From NCBI GenBank assembly GCA_030149285.1, contig JASBRU010000002.1, positions 1-64,000 on the forward strand: a stretch of 64,000 nt of DNA, given 5' to 3'. How positions within the stretch are numbered: the stretch's first letter is position 1; each line of letters opens with the position of its first letter. This DNA comes from Flavobacteriales bacterium (GTDB taxonomy: Bacteria > Bacteroidota > Bacteroidia > Flavobacteriales > JASBRU01). A model generated the notes under the pieces. It was not told the origin of the DNA. It did not search any database and was given only the letters and a program-made list of their open reading frames with translations. Both the position numbers and the translations under genes were made by a program. Positions 8,701 through 17,842 of the stretch are shown piece after piece.

Positions 8701-11201
8701 CTAACATCTAATGTGCCGCTTACTATTTCTACGTTGGGAGGCACTTTGCTACCAACTCCAGACTCCCATGTTGCATCTCCTCCATATAAAATCAAGCTCC
8801 CTGTAATATCAAACCTTAATATAGCTGATGCACCATATACTGGAGAGGTGGTGAGCTTGTTGTTAATCATGGTAAGAGTACCATTTACGGTTGCGCCTGT
8901 GTTAAAATCAGCACCGGGGTTGTTTACAATTACATCATTAAAGTTGATAGTACCATTTGTAGTACAGCCATAATCACCATCAAAGTAAACCACTCCGTTA
9001 TTACAGTTAAAAGTACCATTGTTGGTTAGGGTAGCATCGCCATCATTTAGTACTAAGGTATCGGTGCCACAGTTACATGTGCCTCCGGCATCAATGGTAA
9101 GGTTTTGAAAAGTGGTGGTTGTAGCTAAGGTAAATGTAGACCCACTGCCTATGGTTACATCTCCAAATAGGGCTGTTCCTGTGCCTGTAATACTTGCAGA
9201 AGCTCCACTAAAGCTCAATGAACCTGCTAAACCGTCAAAGGTAGCACCGCTTTCTACATTTAAAGTCCCTTTTAGCACAACTGTTGTACCTATAAATAGT
9301 GTACCTGATACTACAGTAACATTTGGGGGTACATCATTTCCTGATCCCGCAGGCCAAGTTTTATTACCTCCATATAAACTAAGTGTTACCGCTTCTTCTA
9401 TTCTCAATTCAGCACTTGCTCCGTATTGTGGGGCAGCATTTATTTGTTGGTCTTCCAAAGTAAGCTGACCAGTAACAGTTGTTGTTGCGCTAAACTCTAC
9501 AGGGCTGTTACGAATTACAAAATTACCAACAGACATAGTACCAGTGGTAACATTGCTAGATGACCCTGCTAATACAACTGTACCGTTAGAGCAATTTAAG
9601 GTTCCATTGTTGGTTAAATTGGCTGTGCCAGATAGGCCGGTAAGAATAAGCGTGTCAGTATTACAATTACAAATACCGCCTGCATCAATTGTTAATGAGG
9701 TAACTGATGTGGTAGATGTTATATTAAAGGTAGAGCCATTGCTAACTACAATTGCGCCAATTAATACTGTGCCGCCACCTGTAATACTTGCTTCTGCGCC
9801 TCCGTAACTAAATGAGCCGCTTAAGGCATTGAAAGTAGCTCCTGTTTCAACATTTAAGTTTTTAATAAGTGTTACAGAATGTCCGTTTAATGCTAATGTT
9901 CCACTTTGTATATCTACGTTAGGAGGAACTGTAGATCCCGTACCGGATGGCCATACTAAACTACCTCCGTTAAGAGTTAAGGTTCCACTTAGTTCTAGTC
10001 TAAGGGTTGCATCGCTACCATAATTAGGGGCAGCAGTAACAGTTTGGTTACCAACTATAGTGAAAGTTCCATTTACGGTTGCAGTTCCGCTAAAGTTTGC
10101 AGGACCATTGGCAACGATAACATTGTTAAGAGTTGGTGAGCCAGAAATTTCGTTGTTATATCCTCGGCTTAAGTATACAGTACCACCATTTGCATTGAAA
10201 GTACCGTTTACTCGAAGTAGTTCAGTAATGTTTCCACCGCTTAAAAACAAGGTGTCTGAAGTACTGGTGAAAGTAGCCCCCGATTGAATATCAACAGAGT
10301 TGAAATAGGCATTACCGGTTGCCGAAAAATTAGCGCCTGATGCTATGGCTACGTTTGTAAATACAGGTCCTCCTGAAATAGATGGTGATGTTCCGGCAAA
10401 AGTAATAGTAGTATATGTTGGCTGAGACATTGAACCTCCATTTAAAGAGAAACTTCCCTTTATGGTTCTATCTGCATTTATGGCTAGTGTACCGCTTTGT
10501 ACCTCTATGTTTGTGGGTACATTGCTAGAGCCGGTAGGCCAAGCTAAATCACCACCATTTATGGTAAAAGACTGATCGTATACAAGTGTTGAGTTGGGGC
10601 CATAAGTTGGTGCATTGCTTCTTATTTCGGCGCTACCTCCTGTTAACGTTAGTGTACCATTTATGGTAGCGTTAGCGCCTAAATCGGGTTTGCTATTGGT
10701 TACTAAAACATTATAAAATGTAGCAGAGCCTATAAATTGCTGTCCTTGCCCACTAGCACTAAAGTGTATTGTTCCTGTGCCTGCATTTAGTGTTCCGTTA
10801 TTGGTAAATACCACTGCCCATGCCGCTCTAGATATTAAAAGGGTTTGGCTATTGAGGTTTATAGTACCTCCGGAATTATTGGTTAATGAGTTATCTGCTT
10901 CTAATGTAGCGTTTAGTGTAAGCACACCACCGCTTTCAATAACCAAGTCGTCTACTGATGATGAAACGCCTACAGTTATTGTGTGTCCATTTCTAATGGT
11001 CGCATCATCCTTATTGGTTGGGAATTCACCATTTTTAGGGGTGTTCCAGCTACCCCCTTTTTGTATTTGCCAAGAGGTATTACTATTCCAAGGACCGCTA
11101 CCAGCAGAACGGAATATGCTAGCTTCTGCTACGCTAAAAGCCAGCAAAAACATAAAAATAAGTATGTATGCTTTTTGTTTCACTAAGTGTTTATACAGCA
11201 A
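5793..11201 (-). CDS. Giant secreted repeat protein (1802 aa) with dockerin-like C-terminus
   Basis: The N-terminus has a signal peptide (ILIFMFLLAFSVAEA). The body is mostly beta-strand repeats rich in G, N, T and S. Five copies of a unit of about 200 residues (about 600 bases) are marked by phrases such as WPSGTGSTVPPNVDIQSGTL; the marks lie near 10.53, 9.94, 9.35, 8.75 and 8.15 kb. This is a beta-helix-like architecture of adhesins. After about residue 1500 there is an FnIII-like domain, then the C-terminal module shared with the genes at 2 and 1460 (DIVDWVYVELRN, AAFLLKDGSVVD, DTNLDGKVDSEDR) ending at SIP. No T9SS type A domain is present. A TAATTTTG box at 11209-11216 would start transcription almost at the start codon. 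The role is probably surface adhesion; inferred. Confidence 0.87.
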   Translation of the reverse strand: MLYKHLVKQKAYILIFMFLLAFSVAEASIFRSAGSGPWNSNTSWQIQKGGSWNTPKNGEFPTNKDDATIRNGHTITVGVSSSVDDLVIESGGVLTLNATLEADNSLTNNSGGTINLNSQTLLISRAAWAVVFTNNGTLNAGTGTIHFSASGQGQQFIGSATFYNVLVTNSKPDLGANATINGTLTLTGGSAEIRSNAPTYGPNSTLVYDQSFTINGGDLAWPTGSSNVPTNIEVQSGTLAINADRTIKGSFSLNGGSMSQPTYTTITFAGTSPSISGGPVFTNVAIASGANFSATGNAYFNSVDIQSGATFTSTSDTLFLSGGNITELLRVNGTFNANGGTVYLSRGYNNEISGSPTLNNVIVANGPANFSGTATVNGTFTIVGNQTVTAAPNYGSDATLRLELSGTLTLNGGSLVWPSGTGSTVPPNVDIQSGTLALNGHSVTLIKNLNVETGATFNALSGSFSYGGAEASITGGGTVLIGAIVVSNGSTFNITSTTSVTSLTIDAGGICNCNTDTLILTGLSGTANLTNNGTLNCSNGTVVLAGSSSNVTTGTMSVGNFVIRNSPVEFSATTTVTGQLTLEDQQINAAPQYGASAELRIEEAVTLSLYGGNKTWPAGSGNDVPPNVTVVSGTLFIGTTVVLKGTLNVESGATFDGLAGSLSFSGASASITGTGTALFGDVTIGSGSTFTLATTTTFQNLTIDAGGTCNCGTDTLVLNDGDATLTNNGTFNCNNGVVYFDGDYGCTTNGTINFNDVIVNNPGADFNTGATVNGTLTMINNKLTTSPVYGASAILRFDITGSLILYGGDATWESGVGSKVPPNVEIVSGTLDVRKSISLKGILNVSTGATFDARNGSANVTFVGNTQLQGSGTALFGAVTVGNGANFTTGTFSSYTSLTIDAGGVFTVSGNDTLLITGNNQCFTNNGTFNAGTGTVKINTTTGCTIGGTVSFYNIVVDGDSVNFGTGSTVLNSFKVQNDAFVARNNPAYSTNARLIINQSMDIDNSSLTWVSGSPGSTLPRIIEIESGTVNITSVKSVPNQLILTGGTLTGGTNINIASGVTITRTNGLLSAAPTFAGTVNVVYNDATGQITSGAEIPAAVGVLQKLTSNNSNGVLLDASVTINDSLLLNSGALTIGANTLTINDYVGNNGGTISGSSSSNIILAGSESGNVGTLTFTTGSRTLNNFTLNRTGSNTSVTLGSDVDVQGTLLLTYGDFIIDNNTLTLSGNINFNGGALNANGSSNLTISGSGTITGNFIVDETNNTFNNFTVSRTTDITLGSELGIDGTLSMSQTNFIIGNHNLIIGPSGSFSGTFSASNMIVTDGMGIVRKEMNSTGSLTIPVGDNIGTAEYTPITVNFTSGTFNAGAYYEVSAVDSTQQQCQPSTNYLTRFWRASATNIDNYSVTIAASYVDADIVGNENKILNKIIGLNGCESNGVVNKQSNIVDIVTSALSIITGGSVELAPEPTIQVSSISFSNKGANSLTLTFNDGNGTNYLVVASTSSSFIGLPEDGITYTASDYGLGTEISTGEYVVYNGLDATTTISGLPQNSTIYFQVFAFNSSGLETENYLLTSPATNSTYTYLTLSLSAILEGPYNGTEMTTNLNSLGLLPTNQPYDTIYSYNGTEAVTSIPSADIVDWVYVELRNGVSPENATSANIIAQRAAFLLKDGSVVDTNLNSQILFETSLPDSFYVVVYHHNHLPIMSNFYIDQDSDHYRYDMTSSPTDIYNSSDVTSVNLNDFAAKSGYVSGGTVIDQNDLNKAWSNRNKSGYLTSDTNLDGKVDSEDRSDVWNKQGDDVSIP
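8000..10800 (-). repeat. Five ~600-bp coding repeats inside the giant protein
   Basis: The encoded units share the order: YGxxAxL..., GGxxxWPxGxGxxVPPNV, SGTL, a GATF phrase, then TSLTIDAGG and a TLxLTG strand. Units are divergent at DNA level, so duplication is not recent. Two of the units carry a Cys-Asn-Cys or Cys-Gly pattern after DAGG (CNCNTD and CNCGTD). Confidence 0.7.
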
Positions 11202-11354
11202 TATTTCGCAAAATTAATAAATATTTAATGATTTCCATAGTTAATTGATTGAAAAACAAAAAACTATATTATTTCATATCCTACATCGCTGTTATGTAAA
11301 ATGTTATATATATACGCTATAATGTAGCAAAAAGTTTACTGAATAAGAAAAAGA

Positions 11355-12701
11355 TTACAAGCCAAACATAAGTTTGCCAATGTAGAAGTAGATAAATAAC
11401 CCTAAAATATCATTTGTAGTAGTAATAAAAGGACCGGTTGCAAGGGCAGGGTCAATTTTATATTTATCTAAAGCTATGGGTATAAACGTACCAAAAAGTG
11501 CAGCAACAATAATTACAGTAAACAGGGCTAAACTTACGGTTAGACTTAAAACATCATCATAGCCAAATACTTTGCCTGCTATAAATATTATTGCAGAGCA
11601 GATAAAGCCATTTAATAAACCAACTCCCAATTCTTTTAAAAGTCTAGGAAACAAAGCACCTAAACTTGTGTTTTTGGCAAGAGATTGCACAATAATAGCC
11701 GATGATTGTACGCCTACATTACCACCCATTGCTGCAATAAGCGGTATAAAAAATGCCATCTCAATATTTTTTTCAATATCAAATAAGCCAATTACTTTTG
11801 CACTACCTACACCACCAATTAGTCCAACTAAAAGCCAAGGTAAACGAGCGCGTGTAAGTCTAAATACATTATCATCAACCTCTACATCTTGCGAGATACC
11901 CGATGCTAATTGATAATCTTTTTCTGCTTCTTCTGTAACAACGTCCAATACGTCATCAATAGTAATTCTGCCCAATAAGCGCCCTAATTGATCTACAACA
12001 GGCACTACAAAAAGGTCATACTTTTGCATCATACTGGCCACTTCTTCCAATTTTTCATTGGCGTCAACAGCCTGAATTTTAGTGTTGTATATATCCTCTA
12101 TAGGTGTTCGGGTAGAGGTAGTTAAAAGGCTTTTTAAAGAGAGTCTTCCCAATAAAACTTCATTGTCATTAACTACATAAATGGTGTGTATTCTTTCTAT
12201 TTCTTGTGCTTGTCTGCGCATTTCGCGTACGCAGGTCATTACGCTCCATTTTTGGTTTACTTTTATTAGCTCTGTTGCCATTAAGGCACCTGCAGTACCC
12301 TCGGGGTAACGCAATAGATCTACAATATCTCTTGCTTGCTCTTTATCCTCTATTTGAGAGATAACCTCTTGCTGTCTGTCTTCAGATAACTCAGAGATAA
12401 GGTCGGCAGCATCATCAGAGTCTAGGTTTTCAATAAAACCTTCGGCAATTTCTTTGGTAGAGAGCTCATCTAGTATTTTCTCTCTAACATCTTCTTCAAG
12501 TTCAACAAGTATGTCTGCGCTTTGCTCATTGCCAAAGAGCTTAAATAAATAGTTTGCCTCTTGTGAATCTAACTCATCTAATACTTCAGCTATATCAGCA
12601 GGGTGAAGCTCGCCAACTAATGTAAGTAAGCCCTTACTATCAGAATTTTCGATAAGGGTTTCTACTTCATTAATAAACTCTTTGCTTATTTCAAACTTCA
12701 T
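11355..12701 (-). CDS. mgtE: Magnesium transporter MgtE
   Basis: 448 residues with the family's complete order. An acidic helical N domain (about 1-130; repeated [16 protein letters not shown]-type phrases) is followed by two CBS domains (about 135-260; [22 protein letters not shown]) and a five-helix membrane domain (about 280-448). The membrane part contains [17 protein letters not shown] and [16 protein letters not shown], the conserved pore-forming stretches. MgtE is a Mg2+-gated Mg2+ channel of the inner membrane. It is the last gene of a six-gene minus-strand run starting with serS and overlaps the end of rsmA by 11 bases. Confidence 0.95.
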   Translation of the reverse strand: MKFEISKEFINEVETLIENSDSKGLLTLVGELHPADIAEVLDELDSQEANYLFKLFGNEQSADILVELEEDVREKILDELSTKEIAEGFIENLDSDDAADLISELSEDRQQEVISQIEDKEQARDIVDLLRYPEGTAGALMATELIKVNQKWSVMTCVREMRRQAQEIERIHTIYVVNDNEVLLGRLSLKSLLTTSTRTPIEDIYNTKIQAVDANEKLEEVASMMQKYDLFVVPVVDQLGRLLGRITIDDVLDVVTEEAEKDYQLASGISQDVEVDDNVFRLTRARLPWLLVGLIGGVGSAKVIGLFDIEKNIEMAFFIPLIAAMGGNVGVQSSAIIVQSLAKNTSLGALFPRLLKELGVGLLNGFICSAIIFIAGKVFGYDDVLSLTVSLALFTVIIVAALFGTFIPIALDKYKIDPALATGPFITTTNDILGLFIYFYIGKLMFGL

Positions 12702-13470
12702 CCTGAGGGTCTATTAGTTGGGTTAATTCTATAAACTGTTGAACTGATAATTGTTCGGCCCTGAAATTAAATATTTCTTGCGAACTAATATGGGGTTCAA
12801 GGTTAAACGTTTTTAAAGCATTTCTCAACGTTTTACGACGCTGGTTAAATGCTGTTTTTACTACTCTAAAAAATAACTTTTCGTCGCAAGCTAAAGAATA
12901 ATTCTCTTTTCTAATAAGCCTTATGACTCCTGATTTTACTTTTGGTGGCGGATTGAATACGTTTTCGTGTACTGTAAAAAGGTATTCTATATCATAGTAG
13001 GCCTGTAATAATACACTTAGTATTCCGTAAGTTTTACTCCCTTTTTCAGAGGCTACTCTTTCTGCTACTTCTTTCTGAAACATACCTACTGCCTCCGGTA
13101 TGAGTTCTTTAAAGTCTAAAACCTTAAAAAGTATTTGCGATGATATATTGTAGGGGAAGTTGCCAATTACGGCAAAAGGCTCAGTAAAATAATTGTTGAG
13201 GTTGAGTTTTAAAAAGTCACCTTCAATAATTCTAGGGCTTAAATTTGGGTAATGTGCTTTTAAGTATGCAACAGATTCTGTGTCAATTTCTGCAACCCAA
13301 GTTTCATGGGGCATTTCTAATAGGTATTGAGTAAGTACACCCATACCCGGACCTATTTCTATAGCCTTAGTATAGCCATTGCCGGTAAGGCTATGCGCAA
13401 TTTTCTCAGCAATATTTTTATCGGTAAGAAAGTGTTGACCCAGATGTTTTTTAGCGCGGACGCGATCCAT
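12691..13470 (-). CDS. rsmA: 16S rRNA dimethyladenosine transferase
   Basis: 259 residues, the usual size. The N-terminal [18 protein letters not shown] and the SAM-binding [15 protein letters not shown] are diagnostic, and the catalytic [12 protein letters not shown] (N-F/L-P-Y motif) is intact. The enzyme dimethylates the two adjacent adenosines in helix 45 of 16S rRNA. It starts 2 bases after the DUF4286 gene ends and overlaps mgtE by 11 bases, so the genes are translated from one message. Confidence 0.96.
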   Translation of the reverse strand: MDRVRAKKHLGQHFLTDKNIAEKIAHSLTGNGYTKAIEIGPGMGVLTQYLLEMPHETWVAEIDTESVAYLKAHYPNLSPRIIEGDFLKLNLNNYFTEPFAVIGNFPYNISSQILFKVLDFKELIPEAVGMFQKEVAERVASEKGSKTYGILSVLLQAYYDIEYLFTVHENVFNPPPKVKSGVIRLIRKENYSLACDEKLFFRVVKTAFNQRRKTLRNALKTFNLEPHISSQEIFNFRAEQLSVQQFIELTQLIDPQDEV

Positions 13471-13472
13471 AC

Positions 13473-13781
13473 TCAGTGTTCATGTACAACTTTGAGCAAG
13501 GTACGAAATGCCACAAACTTTCCTTTATATCTATTGGTGTGTTCTGCTTGTAATGCAGGGGCATGATTTTTTTGGTATTCTTCTAAATCATGCATGTTTT
13601 TGGCAGTGTATTGTATAGAGTAGGTGGTGCCGGCTTCTTCTTCCACCATTACTTTTGCAATACGGTTTGCAATAAAACCTCCGGCCTTCATTACTTCGGG
13701 TATATGTATATTTTTCATCCAGTCCAACCACTCATCATGGATGTCATCATCAACATTAACCGTTACATTATAAACTATCAT
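13473..13781 (-). CDS. DUF4286 family protein
   Basis: 102 residues. It begins [20 protein letters not shown] and contains [11 protein letters not shown], matching the DUF4286 family of small ferredoxin-fold-like (dimeric alpha-beta barrel type) proteins of Bacteroidetes. The function is not known. It is tightly packed between the TPR gene (5 bases) and rsmA (2 bases). It is cytoplasmic, with no signal peptide. Confidence 0.8.
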   Translation of the reverse strand: MIVYNVTVNVDDDIHDEWLDWMKNIHIPEVMKAGGFIANRIAKVMVEEEAGTTYSIQYTAKNMHDLEEYQKNHAPALQAEHTNRYKGKFVAFRTLLKVVHEH

Positions 13782-13786
13782 ACTTG

Positions 13787-15604
13787 TCAGTTTAATATAT
13801 CACCTCTAAGAGCTCTAAATCTTTTTCGGGCTTCAATGGTGTAAATACTATCTGTAAACTTAAGTAGTATTTGTTCGTACAAATCTTTTGCTTTGTTCTT
13901 GTCGCCCAAGTAGTTCTCATATAACTTTGCCAGCTGAAAGTACGCATCATCTGCCAAAATATCAAACGAATAGACATCTATTATTGTTTGATACTCTTCT
14001 GCCGCCGCTGCATAGTTTTTATTTTTTTTGTAGATATATGCTTTTTTAAAGTGACTTTCATCTATCAAAGTGTGTCCTTTGTATTTGGTAATAATAGTGT
14101 CTAGTGTTACTAGTGCTAGGCTGTCTTTATTTTGGTATTCTTTCAAATCTGCACGGGCATAAATACCCATTGCCAATAAAGTAGTATCTAACGCGGTATT
14201 GTCTGATATTAATAAAGACAGTTTCATAGCATCGTTTGCTATCAGCTTGGAAGTAGATGCCTTTAAAACATCAAGTTGTGCCTGTGCCCATTCAAAATCT
14301 CCTTGATAATAAGATACTTTAGCTCTTCTAAACTTGGCTTCTTCGCCAATTGTAGCTTCTTTAAAAGCCTTATCTACTTGCGAGTATAGTAGTATCGCAT
14401 CCCATGTTTCGCCTTGCAGTAGCATAATGTCTCCCAGCTCTAGTTTAGCTTCTGCAATATGATGTGAGTTTGCCATGGGTATAGTTATGGCTTCTTCTAG
14501 TAATGCGGTGGCTGTATCTAAGTTGTTTAGGTAAAATGCTTGTAGGTGAGCCAAGTCTTTCATTAGCATAACGGTATGCCTTGTTTTTCCAAACTCTTTT
14601 AAAACCTGATAGTAGCGATTTTCTAAATCTAGTAACTCTTGGTAGGTATAGTTGTTTTTGGTTATAATTTTCTCTCTCAAAACATACAGTACACCAATTT
14701 CTCCATCTAAGTAAAAAGGAGACTCTTCACCTACCTCAATTATATAATTGAAACACTTTAAGGCTACAGAGTAGTCCTCATTAGTTAAAGCAATACTTGC
14801 TAGATCAAATATTTCTTTTTGATTGCCATTAGTTCTTTTGTCTATTGCTTTTAGCTGAATAAATGCGCTGTTGAAACTTTTCTCTTGGATGAATAACCAA
14901 ACCAACATATCTGTAAATACCGGGTTTGGCTCTGAGCCTTGAACTCGTTTTAACAATAACTCTTTTAACTGAATGTTGTTCTCATCATCAGCATCCTCGC
15001 TAATAACCCTTGCAAGATTGTTTTTGATGGCTTGTAAGTAGTTTGGGCTAAACTCTAAAAGCCCCAGATACTCATCAAACATTTTTTGGGTATTGCCCAT
15101 TAAAGAGTATAGGGTTGCCTTTTGAAAATTAAATACTTGGTTTTCGTTTATACTCTCAGCCTTTTCGTATGTTTTTAAAGCATATTCAAACTCCTGCTTT
15201 TCAATAAAAGCCTGGGCCAAATTATATACCATATGAGGCTGCTTTTCTAAAGATTCTATTGCCTCTTCATAAATTTCTTTTGCATCTTTTAGCTCGCCTT
15301 CTTTTTCATAAATATCGCCCAACATTACCATAAATATTTGGGGATTGTTTTTAGAGAGCTTGATGTGTTTTTTTACAACTTTCTCGGCGCCTTTATATTC
15401 TCCTAGTTGTATGTAGCAATCGGTAAGTTGGTCTAAAAAAGTTTTGGTTGGTCGTCTGTCATAAAGCTCGTCATATAATTCAGCAGCTTTCTCAAATTCT
15501 CCATTCATATAGTATTGCAAGGCTAGGTCTGCTTTTGTGCTGGTTTGCCCAAAAGTAGGCACAGAGCCTATTACAAATAATACTACATAAAGGAGTTTTC
15601 TCAT
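13787..15604 (-). CDS. Secreted/periplasmic tetratricopeptide repeat protein
   Basis: 605 residues with a signal peptide (MRKLLYVVLFVIGSVPTFGQ). It is built of many TPR-like helical pairs, for example ADLALQYYMNGEFEKAAELY near the N-terminus and AYFQLAKLYENYLGDKNKAK near the C-terminus. Such proteins scaffold envelope complexes; the partner is unknown. Its ATG overlaps the stop of the upstream lipoprotein gene (ATGA at 15601-15604), so translational coupling is likely. Confidence 0.85.
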   Translation of the reverse strand: MRKLLYVVLFVIGSVPTFGQTSTKADLALQYYMNGEFEKAAELYDELYDRRPTKTFLDQLTDCYIQLGEYKGAEKVVKKHIKLSKNNPQIFMVMLGDIYEKEGELKDAKEIYEEAIESLEKQPHMVYNLAQAFIEKQEFEYALKTYEKAESINENQVFNFQKATLYSLMGNTQKMFDEYLGLLEFSPNYLQAIKNNLARVISEDADDENNIQLKELLLKRVQGSEPNPVFTDMLVWLFIQEKSFNSAFIQLKAIDKRTNGNQKEIFDLASIALTNEDYSVALKCFNYIIEVGEESPFYLDGEIGVLYVLREKIITKNNYTYQELLDLENRYYQVLKEFGKTRHTVMLMKDLAHLQAFYLNNLDTATALLEEAITIPMANSHHIAEAKLELGDIMLLQGETWDAILLYSQVDKAFKEATIGEEAKFRRAKVSYYQGDFEWAQAQLDVLKASTSKLIANDAMKLSLLISDNTALDTTLLAMGIYARADLKEYQNKDSLALVTLDTIITKYKGHTLIDESHFKKAYIYKKNKNYAAAAEEYQTIIDVYSFDILADDAYFQLAKLYENYLGDKNKAKDLYEQILLKFTDSIYTIEARKRFRALRGDILN

Positions 15605-16161
15605 TCAGACTGTTCTTTTAGTATGGCAATCTCTTTTTTTACCTTTTCGTGTATGGTGTCTAGTTGAGGCATCCATAAGTTTAATACCCTTTTATATTCC
15701 TCAACTTGATATACGATGCTTTTTACAGCATTTGCCTCGGTAGTATAGTATTCTGTTATCAGAGAGTCTTTAAACTCATTGTTTTGGATGCTCTTTTTTA
15801 AATCTGCTAGTTGAGTTTTGCTATAGTCTATAGCTTCAAGAGTAAGTGCATCTTTTTCTACCAGCTTTTTAAGTGTTTTGTTGGTAGCCTTAAAAGTGGT
15901 TAGGTCTTTGGTAAAAAAGTTTTTGTTTTCCTCAGTAGGGACAAGGTTTTCCGTTATATACTTGTAGTCATTACTTACTTCTTTACTAAGCTCAACATAA
16001 TTCTTAACTCCTATAGAGTCGTACATTTTAGCTGCAGCATCAAGCTCGGTATTTAACGAATCTATTTTTGCAATGTAGCCCCTATTTGCTTCGCTTGGCG
16101 CATTGTTGCAAGCTGTAAAAAGCAATATTGAAAATGCAGTAAATAGTAACCCTTTTTTCAT
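15601..16161 (-). CDS. Lipoprotein of unknown function
   Basis: 186 residues. The lipobox is FTAC with Cys18 (MKKGLLFTAFSILLFTACNN). The mature part is Lys/Glu/Asn-rich and predicted almost entirely helical, probably coiled coil (KKLVEKDALTLEAIDYSKTQ). I do not recognise a family. It sits 6 bases after serS and shares a 4-base overlap with the TPR gene, so the two envelope proteins probably work together. Confidence 0.8.
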   Translation of the reverse strand: MKKGLLFTAFSILLFTACNNAPSEANRGYIAKIDSLNTELDAAAKMYDSIGVKNYVELSKEVSNDYKYITENLVPTEENKNFFTKDLTTFKATNKTLKKLVEKDALTLEAIDYSKTQLADLKKSIQNNEFKDSLITEYYTTEANAVKSIVYQVEEYKRVLNLWMPQLDTIHEKVKKEIAILKEQSE

Positions 16162-16167
16162 TTATTT

Positions 16168-17442
16168 TTAATTAATCAGTTCAAAACCAGTGTATGGAAC
16201 TAAAGCTTTTGGTATGCTAACGCCATTTGCGGTCTGATTATTCTCTAATAATGCGGCAACAATTCTTGGTAGGGCTAATGCGCTACCATTTAGTGTATGG
16301 CATAGTTGGTTTTTCTTGTTTTCATCTTTATAACGCAACTTCAATCTGTTAGCTTGGAAAGTTTCGAAGTTTGATACTGAACTTACTTCTAACCAACGTT
16401 TTTGTGCTGCAGAGTATACCTCAAAATCATAGGTGAGAGCAGAAGTAAAACCAAGGTCTCCACCACATAAACGCAATATTCTATAAGGTAGTTCTAGTTC
16501 TTTCAATATTCCTTCTACATGGCTTACCATACTATCTAAAGTTTCGTAAGATTTATCAGGATGTTGCACCTGTACAATCTCAACTTTATCAAATTGGTGT
16601 AAACGGTTTAAGCCGCGTACATCTTTACCATAAGAACCTGCTTCTCTTCTAAAACATGGTGTGTATGCAGTACATTTTATCGGAAAATCATCTGCATTTA
16701 CAATCTCATCTCTAAATAAGTTGGTAATAGGTACTTCGGCAGTTGGTATGGCATATAAGTTATCATCTTGCATATGATACATTTGCCCTTCTTTATCCGG
16801 TAATTGACCGGTGCCAAAGCCTGATGCCTCGTTTACAAAGTGCGGTGGCTGAATTTCTTCATATCCCGCAGCCATGTTTTTATCTAAAAAGTAGTTGATT
16901 AAAGCACGTTGTAATCTTGCGCCTTTACCTTTGTATACCGGGAAACCTGCACCCGAAATTTTTACACCCAACTCAAAGTCAATCAGATTATACTGATCGG
17001 CAATGTCCCAGTGAGGTTTAGCATCAGCATCCATACTAGGTATATCGCCATGCTCTTTTATTACCTCGTTGTCTTCATCAGAGTTTCCTGCCGGCACCAA
17101 TGGGTTTGGTACGTTAGGTATGTGTAGTAGAGCTTCTTTTAGTTGCTCTTCTATGCTGTGTAATTTTTCTTGTAAACCTTTAGATTGCTCTTTTAGGTCT
17201 GCCGTTTGTGCTTTTAAGGTATTTGCTTCTTGTGCTTTACCTTCTTTAAAAAGCCCGCCAATTTCTTTTGCCAGTTTATTAGATTCTGCCAAAACAGAAT
17301 CGCTCTCTTGTTGTGTATGACGGCGTTGCTCGTCTAGTTCTACAACAGCGGTTAATAACTCATTTGCGTTTTTAATACCTCTTACGGCTAAACGCTCAGC
17401 CATTTGGGCTTGGTTTTCTCTAATTTGGCTTACCTGCAACAT
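16168..17442 (-). CDS. serS: Seryl-tRNA synthetase
   Basis: 424 residues, the normal size. The N-terminal long coiled-coil arm (about 30-105) is followed by the class II catalytic domain: TAEVPITNLFRDEI, motif 2 in CFRREAGSYGKDVRGLNRLH, and motif 3 in NGSALALPRIVAALLENNQ. It charges tRNA-Ser (and tRNA-Sec in species that have it). It is the first gene of the six-gene run ending with mgtE. A -7-like box, TATTTTTG, lies just upstream at 17465-17472. Confidence 0.97.
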   Translation of the reverse strand: MLQVSQIRENQAQMAERLAVRGIKNANELLTAVVELDEQRRHTQQESDSVLAESNKLAKEIGGLFKEGKAQEANTLKAQTADLKEQSKGLQEKLHSIEEQLKEALLHIPNVPNPLVPAGNSDEDNEVIKEHGDIPSMDADAKPHWDIADQYNLIDFELGVKISGAGFPVYKGKGARLQRALINYFLDKNMAAGYEEIQPPHFVNEASGFGTGQLPDKEGQMYHMQDDNLYAIPTAEVPITNLFRDEIVNADDFPIKCTAYTPCFRREAGSYGKDVRGLNRLHQFDKVEIVQVQHPDKSYETLDSMVSHVEGILKELELPYRILRLCGGDLGFTSALTYDFEVYSAAQKRWLEVSSVSNFETFQANRLKLRYKDENKKNQLCHTLNGSALALPRIVAALLENNQTANGVSIPKALVPYTGFELIN

Positions 17443-17464
17443 TCTTGTAAAGATTTAGTGCTTG

Positions 17465-17472
17465 CAAAAATA
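17465..17472 (-). promoter_or_regulatory. -7 promoter box of the serS operon
   Basis: TATTTTTG on the minus strand matches TAnnTTTG and would start a transcript near 17461, 19 bases before the serS ATG. No clear -33 TTG was found at the right distance. Confidence 0.5.
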
Positions 17473-17492
17473 CATTTTTAATAGCATGAAAA

Positions 17493-17515
17493 AAGCCCCT
17501 GATAAAATCAGAGGC
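17493..17515 (-). terminator. Terminator of rplU-rpmA
   Basis: AGCCCCTGAT pairs with ATCAGAGGCT around an AAA loop (one mismatch). In the minus direction the stem is followed by TTTTTTC. It lies 32 bases after the rpmA stop and upstream of the serS promoter box. Confidence 0.85.
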
Positions 17516-17546
17516 TTTAAATTTTTTGTATGGTTGGTTTCCCTGA

Positions 17547-17810
17547 TTAAGCTTCGTTAACTGGGTTTACCGATACGTAAGACTTATTGTCTTTTTTCTT
17601 TCTGAATTCTACAGTTCCGTCAACCAAAGCAAATAAGGTGTGGTCTTTACCAATACCTACATTTTCGCCCGGATTGTGCTTAGTGCCACGCTGACGTACG
17701 ATGATGTTACCTGCGATAGCATCTTGTCCGCCAAAGATTTTTACTCCTAATCGTTTACTTTCCGATTCGCGACCGTTTTTAGAACTACCAACTCCTTTTT
17801 TATGTGCCAT
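17547..17810 (-). CDS. rpmA: 50S ribosomal protein bL27
   Basis: 87 residues. [20 protein letters not shown] and [17 protein letters not shown] are the classic bL27 sequences. The N-terminal tail reaches the peptidyl-transferase centre. It begins directly with MAHKKG, so no N-terminal cleavage peptide as in Firmicutes is present. It is co-transcribed with rplU, 32 bases upstream, in the usual order. Confidence 0.97.
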   Translation of the reverse strand: MAHKKGVGSSKNGRESESKRLGVKIFGGQDAIAGNIIVRQRGTKHNPGENVGIGKDHTLFALVDGTVEFRKKKDNKSYVSVNPVNEA

Positions 17811-17842
17811 TGTGGTATATTTTTAAAACGTTAGTTTTTAAT

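Noticed and set aside
8000-10800. Repeats as a CRISPR-like or satellite array
   Set aside because: The repeats are long, divergent and keep one open frame; they are protein repeats.
10777-11217. Plus-strand frames antisense to the giant protein
   Set aside because: No signal peptide, domain or promoter; they arise from the low-complexity coding strand.
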